31,058 nucleotides of DNA from a virus (IMGVR_UViG_3300043570_002332:1-31058), one strand, 5' to 3'; shown: positions 7,074-13,559, numbered from the stretch's first letter. Notes: generated from the sequence alone by a model not told the origin. Program-made: numbers and translations.

Positions 7074-7289
7074 ATGAAAAACGAAGTAGAACAATTAAAG
7101 CACCGACTTGCAATGATCGAGGATGACCTAAAAGTTATTAGAGCCTTTATCTATAAGCAAGGATTGGATGAAACATTCCAAAAGCCAACTGAAATGGCTG
7201 ACGAGTGTTGGACGCACCTAAACAATATGGAAATTGCTTGTGACCTATCAAGTGATGAATCCTTGACTTGGAAATTATTTTCAGAATAA
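7074..7289 (+). CDS. Hypothetical coiled-coil protein, 71 aa
   Basis: The first ~30 residues (MKNEVEQLKHRLAMIEDDLKVIR) form a clear heptad pattern. The rest is acidic with two Cys (DECW, IACDL). It is a single gene with a predicted leaderless mRNA. An oligomeric or adaptor role is possible from the coiled coil only. Confidence 0.82.
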   Translation: MKNEVEQLKHRLAMIEDDLKVIRAFIYKQGLDETFQKPTEMADECWTHLNNMEIACDLSSDESLTWKLFSE

Positions 7290-7290
7290 A

Positions 7291-7322
7291 TTAGGTTGTA
7301 AACTTTATTATATAGATATTTG
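7291..7322 (+). promoter_or_regulatory. Module promoter copy 14
   Basis: TTGTAAACTTTATTAT with -7 GATATTTG at 7315-7322. The ATG follows after 22 bases. Confidence 0.86.
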
Positions 7323-7344
7323 CAGTAACAAAATAAACAAGTAT

Positions 7345-7752
7345 ATGGCAACATTAGAACAAGCAGTAGCAAAACACCGCACAATCTTGGCAGAGTACAA
7401 TCCATTCGACTTTCATCAAGATGATGATTATCAATTTATGTGGGATGACTTTATCTACGAAGTACAAACAATGATGAATAAAATGCGTATAAAGAAATTC
7501 TTTGCGTATGGTTTATCATTGACTTGGAGAAGTGTTGCAGGGTACACTCAATTTGAAACTGATAACGCAAGAGTATTGGTTAGCAAGTTAACACCAAATA
7601 GCGACTTTTCAATGAAATTTTTAGCAACCGAGAACAAAGGTATAGTTGAAGTAATTATTTCGCACCACGATGCACCTACGGGAGAATCAATGTACCTTAT
7701 GAGTCAGTCAATGGAGAAAAAGAAAGGTATTAAACACACTTATTTTAATTAA
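7345..7752 (+). CDS. Hypothetical protein, 135 aa
   Basis: The N-terminal half is helical and aromatic-rich (DDDYQFMWDDFIYEVQTMMNK). The C-terminal half is beta-like and Lys-rich near the end (SMEKKKGIKHTYFN). No transmembrane or catalytic motif is seen. A 37-aa membrane protein starts one base after its stop, so the two are probably co-expressed. Confidence 0.83.
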   Translation: MATLEQAVAKHRTILAEYNPFDFHQDDDYQFMWDDFIYEVQTMMNKMRIKKFFAYGLSLTWRSVAGYTQFETDNARVLVSKLTPNSDFSMKFLATENKGIVEVIISHHDAPTGESMYLMSQSMEKKKGIKHTYFN

Positions 7753-7753
7753 A

Positions 7754-7867
7754 ATGAAAAATAGAGAAGACGTAATCCATTATGTTGTAGTTACCTTTGG
7801 GGTATTCGTTATATCCCTTTGGTTTGTAACAATGGTATTAAAATTTATTTGGTTTTGTTTTAATTAA
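7754..7867 (+). CDS. Single-span membrane miniprotein, 37 aa
   Basis: A short hydrophilic head, MKNREDVIHY, is followed by a ~25-residue hydrophobic aromatic helix (VVVTFGVFVISLWFV, then TMVLKFIWFCF). The stop is at 7865-7867. The start lies one base after the upstream stop and the next promoter begins immediately after. Comparable small phage membrane proteins act in superinfection exclusion, lysis or inhibition, but nothing here picks one. Confidence 0.65.
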   Translation: MKNREDVIHYVVVTFGVFVISLWFVTMVLKFIWFCFN

Positions 7868-7868
7868 A

Positions 7869-7900
7869 TTTGTTTGTAAACTTTATTATGGCGATATTTG
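7869..7900 (+). promoter_or_regulatory. Module promoter copy 15
   Basis: TTGTAAACTTTATTAT with -7 GATATTTG at 7893-7900. The ATG follows after 19 bases. Confidence 0.86.
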
Positions 7901-7919
7901 AATCATCAAAATAAATAAG

Positions 7920-8222
7920 ATGACAGCAATTAAAGACATTAAAACAAGTATAGGTTTAACAATCTATAAAGGTGACTACGAAGGAGCACAATGGTCAATC
8001 ACTGGGTTCCCGAAGTCTGAGGTAATCGGACACCAATTTGAATCAGCATATGATTTTCAAGATTGTATTAAACGCAATGTAAATTGTAGTGGTATTGACT
8101 TTGATAGCGAGTATTGTCAGTTCTTTGCATACGCCAAGACAAAGGCAAGGTTGGTTAGTTTTGGGAAGCAGATTGATAAGCACTTTGCGAAGGCGAAAGA
8201 ATTAAAAGAAAAGATGTATTAA
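7920..8222 (+). CDS. Hypothetical protein, 100 aa
   Basis: A beta-rich N terminus (SIGLTIYKGDYEGAQWSITGF) is followed by a Cys-containing middle (CIKRNVNCSGIDFDSEYC) and a Lys-rich C-terminal helix. It is the first gene of a two-gene unit; the next ATG lies two bases after its stop. No family recognised. Confidence 0.83.
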   Translation: MTAIKDIKTSIGLTIYKGDYEGAQWSITGFPKSEVIGHQFESAYDFQDCIKRNVNCSGIDFDSEYCQFFAYAKTKARLVSFGKQIDKHFAKAKELKEKMY

Positions 8223-8224
8223 AA

Positions 8225-8545
8225 ATGGAAAATTTTAGTCAGTTATGCGTTTGGGAAGGCACAGTTGTCGGAGCAGACCAAGTGGAAAACTTTGAAGGCT
8301 GGTTACAGTTAGAGTTCGGAGTACGAGGAAAATATATTGAAGAGGTATTGACCTTGCCAACGGAAGGTGAAGAAGGTACAGGTGGAAGGAACGATGTATT
8401 CTTTCGTGTACACGATGAAGACGTAATGAAGTTCGCAGTACCACGTTTGTTGGTTGGTATTAAATGGTGGGAAGATGTGTTGGGGAATGGCAATGGAGTA
8501 TTGTACCCCGAAAATATTTTAGAAAAATATGAAAAAACTTGGTAA
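8225..8545 (+). CDS. Hypothetical protein, 106 aa
   Basis: An acidic alpha/beta protein, MENFSQLCVWEGTVVGADQVENF..., with a Gly/Glu-rich loop (PTEGEEGTGGRNDV) and several Trp residues (LQLEFG, IKWWEDV). It is the second gene of the unit, with only two bases between stop and ATG. Function unknown. Confidence 0.83.
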   Translation: MENFSQLCVWEGTVVGADQVENFEGWLQLEFGVRGKYIEEVLTLPTEGEEGTGGRNDVFFRVHDEDVMKFAVPRLLVGIKWWEDVLGNGNGVLYPENILEKYEKTW

Positions 8546-8549
8546 TAAA

Positions 8550-8581
8550 TTTGTTTGTAAACTTTTTTATACCGATATTCG
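8550..8581 (+). promoter_or_regulatory. Module promoter copy 16, variant -7
   Basis: TTGTAAACTTTTTTAT with -7 GATATTCG at 8574-8581, the only copy with C inside the TTTG. It has the longest leader, 41 bases, which contains repeats of ATTAAACA. Confidence 0.8.
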
Positions 8582-8622
8582 CATTAACATTAAACAATTA
8601 AACAATTAAACAACAAATAACA

Positions 8623-8940
8623 ATGGCAAGCATCTTACAACGATTGACGGGTATTCCCGACCAAGAACAAGTAGAAGAAGAAAAAATTAAAACGCAGTTG
8701 GAAAGTATGAAAGACTTTGAACGAGTAATACATATCCTTTCATCTTGCGTTCACGAGGCACACATTGAAGTAGCAGATAATTGCTTTCAAGTGTTTAAGA
8801 ATAAGTGGAAAAACCTTTCCAATGAGGTTATGGATTACAATTACTTAATCTATCGTAAAGAAAGAGAGAGGTTGTATAACCACCTTGCAAGACTTGATAG
8901 TCTTATGGAAGAACGAAGTGGCGAGTTGTTGTTGACTTGA
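8623..8940 (+). CDS. Hypothetical helical protein, 105 aa
   Basis: Almost entirely alpha-helical by composition, with charged N- and C-terminal heptad-like segments (DQEQVEEEKIKTQLESM; RKERERLYNHLARLDSLMEE). A terminator follows. No family recognised; a coiled-coil oligomer is likely. Confidence 0.83.
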   Translation: MASILQRLTGIPDQEQVEEEKIKTQLESMKDFERVIHILSSCVHEAHIEVADNCFQVFKNKWKNLSNEVMDYNYLIYRKERERLYNHLARLDSLMEERSGELLLT

Positions 8941-8963
8941 CACTTGTTTAATTGTGAAGGAAA

Positions 8964-8988
8964 GGGTGGCAGAGATGTCGCCCTTTTT
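8964..8988 (+). terminator. Hairpin terminator
   Basis: GGGTGGCA (8964-8971) pairs with TGTCGCCC (8976-8983), with two G-U pairs, around a GAGA tetraloop. Five T follow. Confidence 0.82.
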
Positions 8989-9013
8989 GATTAACAAAGT
9001 TATTCACAATAAA

Positions 9014-9045
9014 TTTGGTTGTAAACTATTAAAGACATACCTTTG
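9014..9045 (+). promoter_or_regulatory. Module promoter copy 17, divergent spacer, leaderless type
   Basis: TTGTAAAC is kept but the usual T-run is replaced by TATTAAAGACA. The -7 TACCTTTG at 9038-9045 is a full consensus match with the same 16-base spacing. CACT and then the ATG at 9050 follow. Confidence 0.8.
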
Positions 9046-9049
9046 CACT

Positions 9050-9310
9050 ATGGAAAAGACGGAGAAAAATATGGAAAAACTTACGAAACAATTAGTAATG
9101 ATTGATAGTCGTGTTGGCGATATTAAAGGGGAGATTGCAACACTTGATTTCCAAATGGAGATAAGCAAGATTGATGCGAGGTTGTATCGTATGAAACGAA
9201 AGACCTTAATGTATGAATTATCATTGATTGATAAAAAGGTTGGGGATATTAATACTGACTATCAATTAAACGAAATGTTCAGAGAATTAGGAGTTACATT
9301 ATCAAAATAA
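9050..9310 (+). CDS. Hypothetical coiled-coil protein, 86 aa
   Basis: The start at 9050 lies four bases after the -7 element; the longer in-frame start at 8954 lies upstream of the promoter, overlapping the terminator. The protein is helical with an internal repeat (I-D-S-R-V-G-D-I-K and I-D-K-K-V-G-D-I-N), suggesting two similar helices in a hairpin or dimer. It is followed six bases later by a secreted-type gene. Function unknown. Confidence 0.78.
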   Translation: MEKTEKNMEKLTKQLVMIDSRVGDIKGEIATLDFQMEISKIDARLYRMKRKTLMYELSLIDKKVGDINTDYQLNEMFRELGVTLSK

Positions 9311-9316
9311 TAACAT

Positions 9317-9688
9317 ATGAAAAAGTTTATTTTAATTAGTTTGTTTTTAATTGAAGGGTTGAATGCTTTTAGCCAAATACCAAAACTAAAAATAATATTG
9401 TATCCAAACACCGATTTTGAATACGAACAAGCGGTAAAGTTAATGTCTGATACTACATTCAGCAACGACTTTTGTTTTGATATTATTCGCAAACATAAGG
9501 ATTCAGGATTTCCCGAACAATACGGAATAGTTAAAGTTGATTTCGTTTATTGTGAAAATGATGTTAGGGTTGCCAGTTGTCAAGGGAATACAATTCCTAA
9601 CAAGAAAGATTTAACTTTCTATGCGAATATGTCTTTGAACATTACCAACGATCCAAAATTATTAAAAACCACAAAAGTTTTATATTAA
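9317..9688 (+). CDS. Putative exported protein, 123 aa
   Basis: It begins with a Sec-type signal peptide, MKKFILISLFLIEGLNAFSQ, with probable cleavage after AFS. The mature ~104 residues are mixed alpha/beta with three Cys (DFCFD, VYCEN, ASCQG), which could form disulfides in the periplasm. It shares a unit with the coiled-coil gene upstream. An envelope-directed role is inferred only from the signal peptide. Confidence 0.78.
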   Translation: MKKFILISLFLIEGLNAFSQIPKLKIILYPNTDFEYEQAVKLMSDTTFSNDFCFDIIRKHKDSGFPEQYGIVKVDFVYCENDVRVASCQGNTIPNKKDLTFYANMSLNITNDPKLLKTTKVLY

Positions 9689-9691
9689 AAG

Positions 9692-9723
9692 TTTGTTTGT
9701 AAACTTTTTTATATGGATATTTG
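9692..9723 (+). promoter_or_regulatory. Module promoter copy 18
   Basis: TTGTAAACTTTTTTAT with -7 GATATTTG at 9716-9723. The ATG follows after 25 bases. Confidence 0.86.
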
Positions 9724-9748
9724 TACCATACAATTAGATAAAAACAAA

Positions 9749-10192
9749 ATGAAAAAATTAATCGCTATTGCCGTTATCGGCTTAATTTCAGCAAGTGTAT
9801 TCGGACAAGATGCACAAAATTGCGAGGTTGCTCGTCAAAAGTACCTTGAAGCCAATCCCGATGTTAAGAGGGATGGAAAAGACGCTTGGAAGCACTACAA
9901 CGAAAGTGGAAAGAATGAGGGGAGAAAGTGGTATCCTTGCACCGAAGAAGTAAAGGTTGTGGAAGCACCTAAACTACCCGAAAGTGTATTCCAAACGGAT
10001 ATGACCATTGTTAAAAACAAGAAAACGAATACATTGGTTATTACCTTTAAGGTATCAAGTGCGTTCAACAACGCTGATGTGGAATCAGTAAAGCAGTATG
10101 TTCAGTTCTTTTATTCTCGTGAAGGCTATATTGGTTGGACACCACAAGTTTCACACAATGGAGATATTTGGACATTCGTATTCAATAAGTAA
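9749..10192 (+). CDS. Exported protein with NPDV...HY...G..EGR motif, 147 aa
   Basis: The start at 9749 gives a clean Sec signal peptide (MKKLIAIAVIGLISASVFGQ, cleavage near VFG); the longer in-frame start at 9713 lies inside the promoter. Next comes Y-L-E-A-N-P-D-V, W-K-H-Y-N-E-S-G-K-N-E-G-R-K-W. That motif is known as a short module beside surface and polysaccharide-related proteins in many bacteria. The C-terminal ~80 residues are beta-rich. Likely periplasmic or surface-located. It is a single gene with a strong terminator. Confidence 0.78.
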   Translation: MKKLIAIAVIGLISASVFGQDAQNCEVARQKYLEANPDVKRDGKDAWKHYNESGKNEGRKWYPCTEEVKVVEAPKLPESVFQTDMTIVKNKKTNTLVITFKVSSAFNNADVESVKQYVQFFYSREGYIGWTPQVSHNGDIWTFVFNK

Positions 10193-10215
10193 TTTCATTC
10201 TAATCAATTTGAAAG

Positions 10216-10242
10216 TGGGGACAATAGTCCCCATTTTTTTTT
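10216..10242 (+). terminator. Hairpin terminator
   Basis: TGGGGAC (10216-10222) pairs perfectly with GTCCCCA (10227-10233) around AATA, then nine T. The sequence before it (ATTCTAATC...TGAAAGTGGG) is nearly the same as before the 2105 terminator. Confidence 0.9.
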
Positions 10243-10251
10243 GCAGATAAA

Positions 10252-10283
10252 TTTGTTTGTAAACTTTTTTATATAGATATTTG
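10252..10283 (+). promoter_or_regulatory. Module promoter copy 19
   Basis: TTGTAAACTTTTTTAT with -7 GATATTTG at 10276-10283. The ATG follows after 29 bases. Confidence 0.86.
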
Positions 10284-10289
10284 CATAGA

Positions 10290-10313
10290 TAAAAATAAAA
10301 ATAAAAATAAAAA
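10290..10313 (+). repeat. Hexanucleotide tandem repeat (TAAAAA)x4 in a leader
   Basis: Four perfect copies of TAAAAA run from the end of the promoter into the A of the ATG at 10313. The tract fills the whole leader, so changes in copy number would move the start codon relative to the transcription start. Confidence 0.75.
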
Positions 10314-10594
10314 TGAAAAACGTAGAAGGGGTAAAATTAAGAGCCGAATTCGTGAACGAATATGGCGAGCGTATGACAATGATTGTTGACGCAGACAATA
10401 AGACTTGGGTTCACCACACTGATTGTAACAAAGATTTTGAATTGTTGGAAACATTTGGACACACCTACATTTTAAATCATTCAGAAATTAGAATACTTAA
10501 TTCTTTTCTTGGAATGAAGGGTGCTTTAAAAGAACAAACTATCGAGGAACTTTTGAATCCGAGTTTAGAAGAACTTTTAACACCAAAGATTTAA
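10313..10594 (+). CDS. Hypothetical protein, 93 aa
   Basis: A beta-rich N-terminal half (GVKLRAEFVNEYGERMTMIVD) is followed by an Asp/His/Cys segment (WVHHTDCNKDFELL) and a C-terminal tail with a short repeat (EELLNPSLEELLTPKI). It sits alone behind an A-rich repeat leader. No family recognised. Confidence 0.82.
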   Translation: MKNVEGVKLRAEFVNEYGERMTMIVDADNKTWVHHTDCNKDFELLETFGHTYILNHSEIRILNSFLGMKGALKEQTIEELLNPSLEELLTPKI

Positions 10595-10613
10595 TTATCT
10601 AAAAAAATTATAA

Positions 10614-10641
10614 AAGGGGAAAATTAATTCCCCTTTTTTTT
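10614..10641 (+). terminator. Hairpin terminator
   Basis: AAGGGGAA (10614-10621) pairs with TTCCCCTT (10628-10635), followed by a T-run. Confidence 0.82.
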
Positions 10642-10651
10642 ATTAAATTAA

Positions 10652-10683
10652 TTTGTTTGTAAACTTTTTTATGCCGACCTTTG
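10652..10683 (+). promoter_or_regulatory. Module promoter copy 20, leaderless type
   Basis: TTGTAAACTTTTTTAT with -7 GACCTTTG at 10676-10683, then AATT and the ATG at 10688. Confidence 0.88.
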
Positions 10684-10687
10684 AATT

Positions 10688-10855
10688 ATGTTAAAGATAA
10701 TCATAGCACAATTTCCAAGCAAATGCCATTCAAGTAAGAAGCGTTTGAATAAAGGTGATACAATCATATATGATGTTGTAAGGAAGGTTGCATACCACCC
10801 AAGCCACGCACCGAAACAAAGTTATGCTGACGATGGCAGAGTTATTTCAAATTAA
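10688..10855 (+). CDS. Small basic protein, 55 aa
   Basis: A short open frame exactly behind a leaderless-type promoter: MLKIIIAQFPSKCHSSKKRL, then NKGDTIIYDVVRKVAYHPSHAPKQSY, ending at TAA 10853-10855. It is basic, with a His cluster and one Cys. Promoter placement and the 11-base gap to the DUF4314 gene argue that it is real. Function unknown. Confidence 0.7.
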   Translation: MLKIIIAQFPSKCHSSKKRLNKGDTIIYDVVRKVAYHPSHAPKQSYADDGRVISN

Positions 10856-10866
10856 TTAAAAAGTAT

Positions 10867-11055
10867 ATGGACAATAGACACTTAATCGGTAAAAGAATTA
10901 AATTAATCTCAATGGTTAATGAACAACACCCAGTGGAGAGTGGAACGGAAGGTATAATCACAAATGTTGGGTTTGATGTTATCAGCGTTCTATGGGACAA
11001 TGGTAGAAGGTTGGGGGTGATCATTGGTGAAGACAATTATCAAATTTTAGAATAA
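10867..11055 (+). CDS. DUF4314 family protein, 62 aa
   Basis: The pattern G-K-R-I-K-L-I-S-M, H-P-V-E-S-G-T-E-G-I-I, V-L-W-D-N-G-R-R-L-G-V-I, then D-N-Y-Q-I-L-E fits DUF4314 along almost its whole length. This is a small SH3-like beta-barrel family common in phages and mobile elements, with no assigned function. It is the second gene of a unit with the 55-aa basic protein. Confidence 0.85.
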   Translation: MDNRHLIGKRIKLISMVNEQHPVESGTEGIITNVGFDVISVLWDNGRRLGVIIGEDNYQILE

Positions 11056-11056
11056 A

Positions 11057-11088
11057 TTTGTTTGTAAACTTTTTTATAACGATATTTG
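11057..11088 (+). promoter_or_regulatory. Module promoter copy 21
   Basis: TTGTAAACTTTTTTAT with -7 GATATTTG at 11081-11088. The ATG follows after 23 bases. Confidence 0.86.
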
Positions 11089-11111
11089 AATTATAATTAA
11101 ACAAAATAGAA

Positions 11112-11327
11112 ATGAAAAGAGAAATTAAAATCGTTCCGTTAGTCCTATCAGTATTAGGATTCATTGCAGTAGGTTTATGTTGGGGTTCATTGAATGAACT
11201 TGCCAACACCACCGAATTGGTTATTGGCATCGTGTTGGGGTTTGTTGCGTTCAGTTTTATTCTTTTATTGTCAATCGGTTTTCCATTGACAAAGGAAGAT
11301 AGAGAACATACTGAAATCAGATTGTAA
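11112..11327 (+). CDS. Two-span membrane protein, 71 aa
   Basis: Two hydrophobic helices at about residues 7-26 and 35-57 (LVLSVLGFIAVGLCWG; LVIGIVLGFVAFSFILLLSI) are joined by a short polar loop. A basic N terminus (MKREIK) and a charged C tail (KEDREHTEIRL) predict both ends in the cytoplasm. The topology would suit an inner-membrane protein such as a holin-like or exclusion factor, but there is no family signature. A terminator follows. Confidence 0.8.
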   Translation: MKREIKIVPLVLSVLGFIAVGLCWGSLNELANTTELVIGIVLGFVAFSFILLLSIGFPLTKEDREHTEIRL

Positions 11328-11332
11328 AAGAA

Positions 11333-11366
11333 TGGGGAATGAAAGTTCCCCAAACTTTTTTTTGTT
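11333..11366 (+). terminator. Hairpin terminator fused to next promoter
   Basis: TGGGGAA (11333-11339) pairs with TTCCCCA (11346-11352). The T-run that follows runs directly into the next TTGTAAAC element. Confidence 0.8.
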
Positions 11367-11391
11367 GTAAACTTTTTTATTTGTATCTTTG
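11361..11391 (+). promoter_or_regulatory. Module promoter copy 22
   Basis: TTGTAAACTTTTTTAT with -7 TATCTTTG at 11384-11391, a full TAnnTTTG match. The ATG follows after 22 bases. Confidence 0.85.
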
Positions 11392-11413
11392 AATTAACAA
11401 AATAAATAAGAAT

Positions 11414-11704
11414 ATGGCAACAAAACAATTCAAAATCGGTGAGTACGCAGTTGGTGGAATTATCAAGGTAACCACAAACGGAAATTGCATCTCAATTCAA
11501 AGTGTTGATTATTACAGTAAAAAAGTAATCGGTAACTACGAATTTGATAGTGCATCCAACAATGCAGAGAGAGAGGTTGATAATCTATTAAATGAATTAA
11601 CAAGCAGTTACTATTCAGACCTGGTAATGAAGTGGATTAAAGAACACGCTAGGTTTAATGAAAAGGGTTGGAAGTTGTGGGATAATGTGAGGAAAATGGG
11701 TTAA
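11414..11704 (+). CDS. Hypothetical protein, 96 aa
   Basis: The N-terminal half is a beta sheet (FKIGEYAVGGIIKVTTNGNCISIQ...) and the C-terminal half is helical with Trp residues (VMKWIKEHARF, GWKLWDNV). It is a single gene between promoter and terminator. No family recognised. Confidence 0.83.
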   Translation: MATKQFKIGEYAVGGIIKVTTNGNCISIQSVDYYSKKVIGNYEFDSASNNAEREVDNLLNELTSSYYSDLVMKWIKEHARFNEKGWKLWDNVRKMG

Positions 11705-11714
11705 GGAATAAAGG

Positions 11715-11739
11715 GGGTTGCAGAAATGTAACCCTTTTT
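11715..11739 (+). terminator. Hairpin terminator
   Basis: GGGTTGCA (11715-11722) pairs with TGTAACCC (11727-11734) around GAAA, then five T. Confidence 0.85.
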
Positions 11740-11757
11740 CATTTTAATCAAAATAGA

Positions 11758-11789
11758 TTTGTTTGTAAACTTTTTTATATGTTAATTTG
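11758..11789 (+). promoter_or_regulatory. Module promoter copy 23, weak -7, near-leaderless
   Basis: TTGTAAACTTTTTTAT with a poor -7, TTAATTTG, at 11782-11789. The ATG at 11795 follows after 5 bases. The weaker -7 could mean lower expression of the membrane-directed product. Confidence 0.75.
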
Positions 11790-11794
11790 AATCA

Positions 11795-12346
11795 ATGAAA
11801 AAGATAATATTATTAATCGGGTTCGCGGTTGGCACATTGGTTGCAAACGCACAAATTTTGGTTGGGGTTAATACTAAATTAAATAACTATACTTTTGGGG
11901 TTGATGCAAATAATATTGGTTACTATGGTTCATTATCTTATAGTAAGATTGAACAGGGTAAGTTAGCACCTTTATTTAGATATGATATTGTTGATGCTGA
12001 TTTGCACCCAAACGCAAAGCATTATGATGCGGTAAGTTCATATAGTAATGAAGTTAATACCACAATAGCAATCGGCAAGGTATTAAACAATAATAATGAT
12101 TTTAGGGTTGGGGTTCACATTGGTATTAATTACAATCAAAAAGAATCTTACAATAACTATAATGATAAAGATTTGGGTTCATTCAGTATCTTATCTAATA
12201 GAGTTAATGATAATAGTTTGGTTGGTGGGGTTTATCTTAATTACCACATTGGTTGGGTTAAAATTGATGTTAGCACCAATAAACAAATTACCACAAGTTT
12301 AGGTTTGTTTATACCTTTGAAATACGAAAGAAATTGTTTAAGATAA
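11795..12346 (+). CDS. Putative outer-membrane beta-barrel protein, 183 aa
   Basis: A Sec signal peptide (MKKIILLIGFAVGTLVANAQ, cleavage after NAQ or ANA) precedes a mature domain of alternating polar and hydrophobic strands rich in Asn, Tyr and Gly. Examples are YGSLSYSKI, FRVGVHIGINYN, LVGGVYLNYHIGWVKIDV and ITTSLGLFIPL. That pattern fits a small (about 8-stranded) outer-membrane barrel. The last residues (YERNCLR) lack the usual terminal aromatic. A phage-made surface barrel could block adsorption by other phages; this is inference. No hairpin terminator is seen downstream. Confidence 0.72.
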   Translation: MKKIILLIGFAVGTLVANAQILVGVNTKLNNYTFGVDANNIGYYGSLSYSKIEQGKLAPLFRYDIVDADLHPNAKHYDAVSSYSNEVNTTIAIGKVLNNNNDFRVGVHIGINYNQKESYNNYNDKDLGSFSILSNRVNDNSLVGGVYLNYHIGWVKIDVSTNKQITTSLGLFIPLKYERNCLR

Positions 12347-12376
12347 AAAAAATATTTTCATATTAATTAAAATAAA

Positions 12377-12408
12377 TTTGGTTGTAAACTTTTTTATGTC
12401 GTACTTTG
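12377..12408 (+). promoter_or_regulatory. Module promoter copy 24
   Basis: TTGTAAACTTTTTTAT with -7 GTACTTTG at 12401-12408. The ATG follows after 30 bases. The 20 bases before it (TTAATTAAAATAAATTTG) recur before the 13560 promoter. Confidence 0.84.
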
Positions 12409-12438
12409 CATCAAGTTAAACAACTAAAAAATAAATAT

Positions 12439-13308
12439 ATGTTTTACATTAACAACAACGACAGCGTTAACGCTTTTATGCTTTTAGAAAAAGCAGGTTT
12501 AAATTGGTCAGCAAACAAAGAAGTATTGCAGACTGCAAGTGGTATCATTACAGATAGCGTTGCTATCGTTCGTGAGGATAACCAAAAAATCTTGGGGGTG
12601 CATAAAGCATCTTACGAAGTTTTCCAAAATCAGCAAATGGCTGAATTGTTATTTCAATTATCGCAGTCAGCAGATTTGCCAATTCACAATGCGGGTTTAT
12701 TGGGTGGTGGTTCAAAAGTATTCATTCAGTTAAAAACTGATGATTTGAATTTAGCCTATGGCGATATGGTAAAAGGATACCTTACCGCAGTTAATTCATT
12801 TGACGGTTCTACAAGCCTTGCATTCGGTCATTCAACCACTACAATCAGTTGCCAAAACACTTTCTTTGGTGCTTATCGTGGTTTGAGTTCAAAGATTAAA
12901 CATACTAAATCTATGGTAATCAAAATTGATGATTTGTTAAAGTCAGCAGAGCAAGTGAGAGCAGAGGAAAAGGCAAACTTTGAAACTATCAAAAAATTGT
13001 CAGAAGTGCCAATGTCAGACAAGTGGGTTGATGAAGTTTTAAAGGGGTTATTCGCAGTATCTTTGGCAGATGTTAAAGCAGATGCAGATACAATCAGCAC
13101 ACGAAACAAAAATAACATTATGCGTTTTCGTGATGCCTTGGCTCAAGAAACTACTTACAAAGGTAAAACAATGTGGGGTTTATTCAGTGGTGTAACGAAG
13201 TACACAACACATATGTTGGGTTCTGATAAAGATGATACCAAAATGTTTGGTTCAGTGGCTCAAAAGGAACGCAGATTGTTTGAGCAGTTTGCAGAGGTGG
13301 TTAAGTAA
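12439..13308 (+). CDS. DUF932 phage/plasmid-like protein, 289 aa
   Basis: The ordered motifs R-E-D-N-Q-K-I-L-G-V-H (45-55), E-V-F-Q-N-Q (60-65), H-N-A-G-L-L-G-G-G-S-K-V-F (83-95), N-S-F-D-G-S-T-S-L (119-127) and C-Q-N-T-F (138-142) define the DUF932 family. It is widespread in phages and plasmids and has no established activity. Length is typical for the family. The start at 12439 lies 30 bases past the promoter; the longer in-frame start at 12406 would begin inside the -7 element. The C-terminal third is helical. A strong terminator follows. Confidence 0.88.
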   Translation: MFYINNNDSVNAFMLLEKAGLNWSANKEVLQTASGIITDSVAIVREDNQKILGVHKASYEVFQNQQMAELLFQLSQSADLPIHNAGLLGGGSKVFIQLKTDDLNLAYGDMVKGYLTAVNSFDGSTSLAFGHSTTTISCQNTFFGAYRGLSSKIKHTKSMVIKIDDLLKSAEQVRAEEKANFETIKKLSEVPMSDKWVDEVLKGLFAVSLADVKADADTISTRNKNNIMRFRDALAQETTYKGKTMWGLFSGVTKYTTHMLGSDKDDTKMFGSVAQKERRLFEQFAEVVK

Positions 13309-13329
13309 TCGCCACAAACGAACGGAAAG

Positions 13330-13352
13330 GGGTGCTAAATGCACCCTTTTTT
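13330..13352 (+). terminator. Hairpin terminator
   Basis: GGGTGC (13330-13335) pairs with GCACCC (13341-13346), loop TAAAT, then six T. Confidence 0.87.
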
Positions 13353-13445
13353 GTTTTATAGGTATTTTATCAGTTAAACTATTAAAGTGGCTTAAAACGG
13401 CTTAAAATCAGTTTTGATTAATATAAAAAAATAATTGCAAATAAA

Positions 13446-13462
13446 TTTGTTTGTAAACTTTT
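13446..13462 (+). promoter_or_regulatory. Decayed copy of the module promoter
   Basis: TTTGTTTGTAAACTTTT is intact, but the expected -7 position carries no TTTG and no gene follows for 155 bases. It is probably a remnant of a lost gene unit, or a binding site without promoter function. Confidence 0.6.
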
Positions 13463-13559
13463 AATAACATATTTTATCAAATATAAGATAGGGGAATTTT
13501 TTTTTGGGGTGCTTTATAGATCCATAGAAAAAAAATATTTTGATATTAATTAAAATAAA

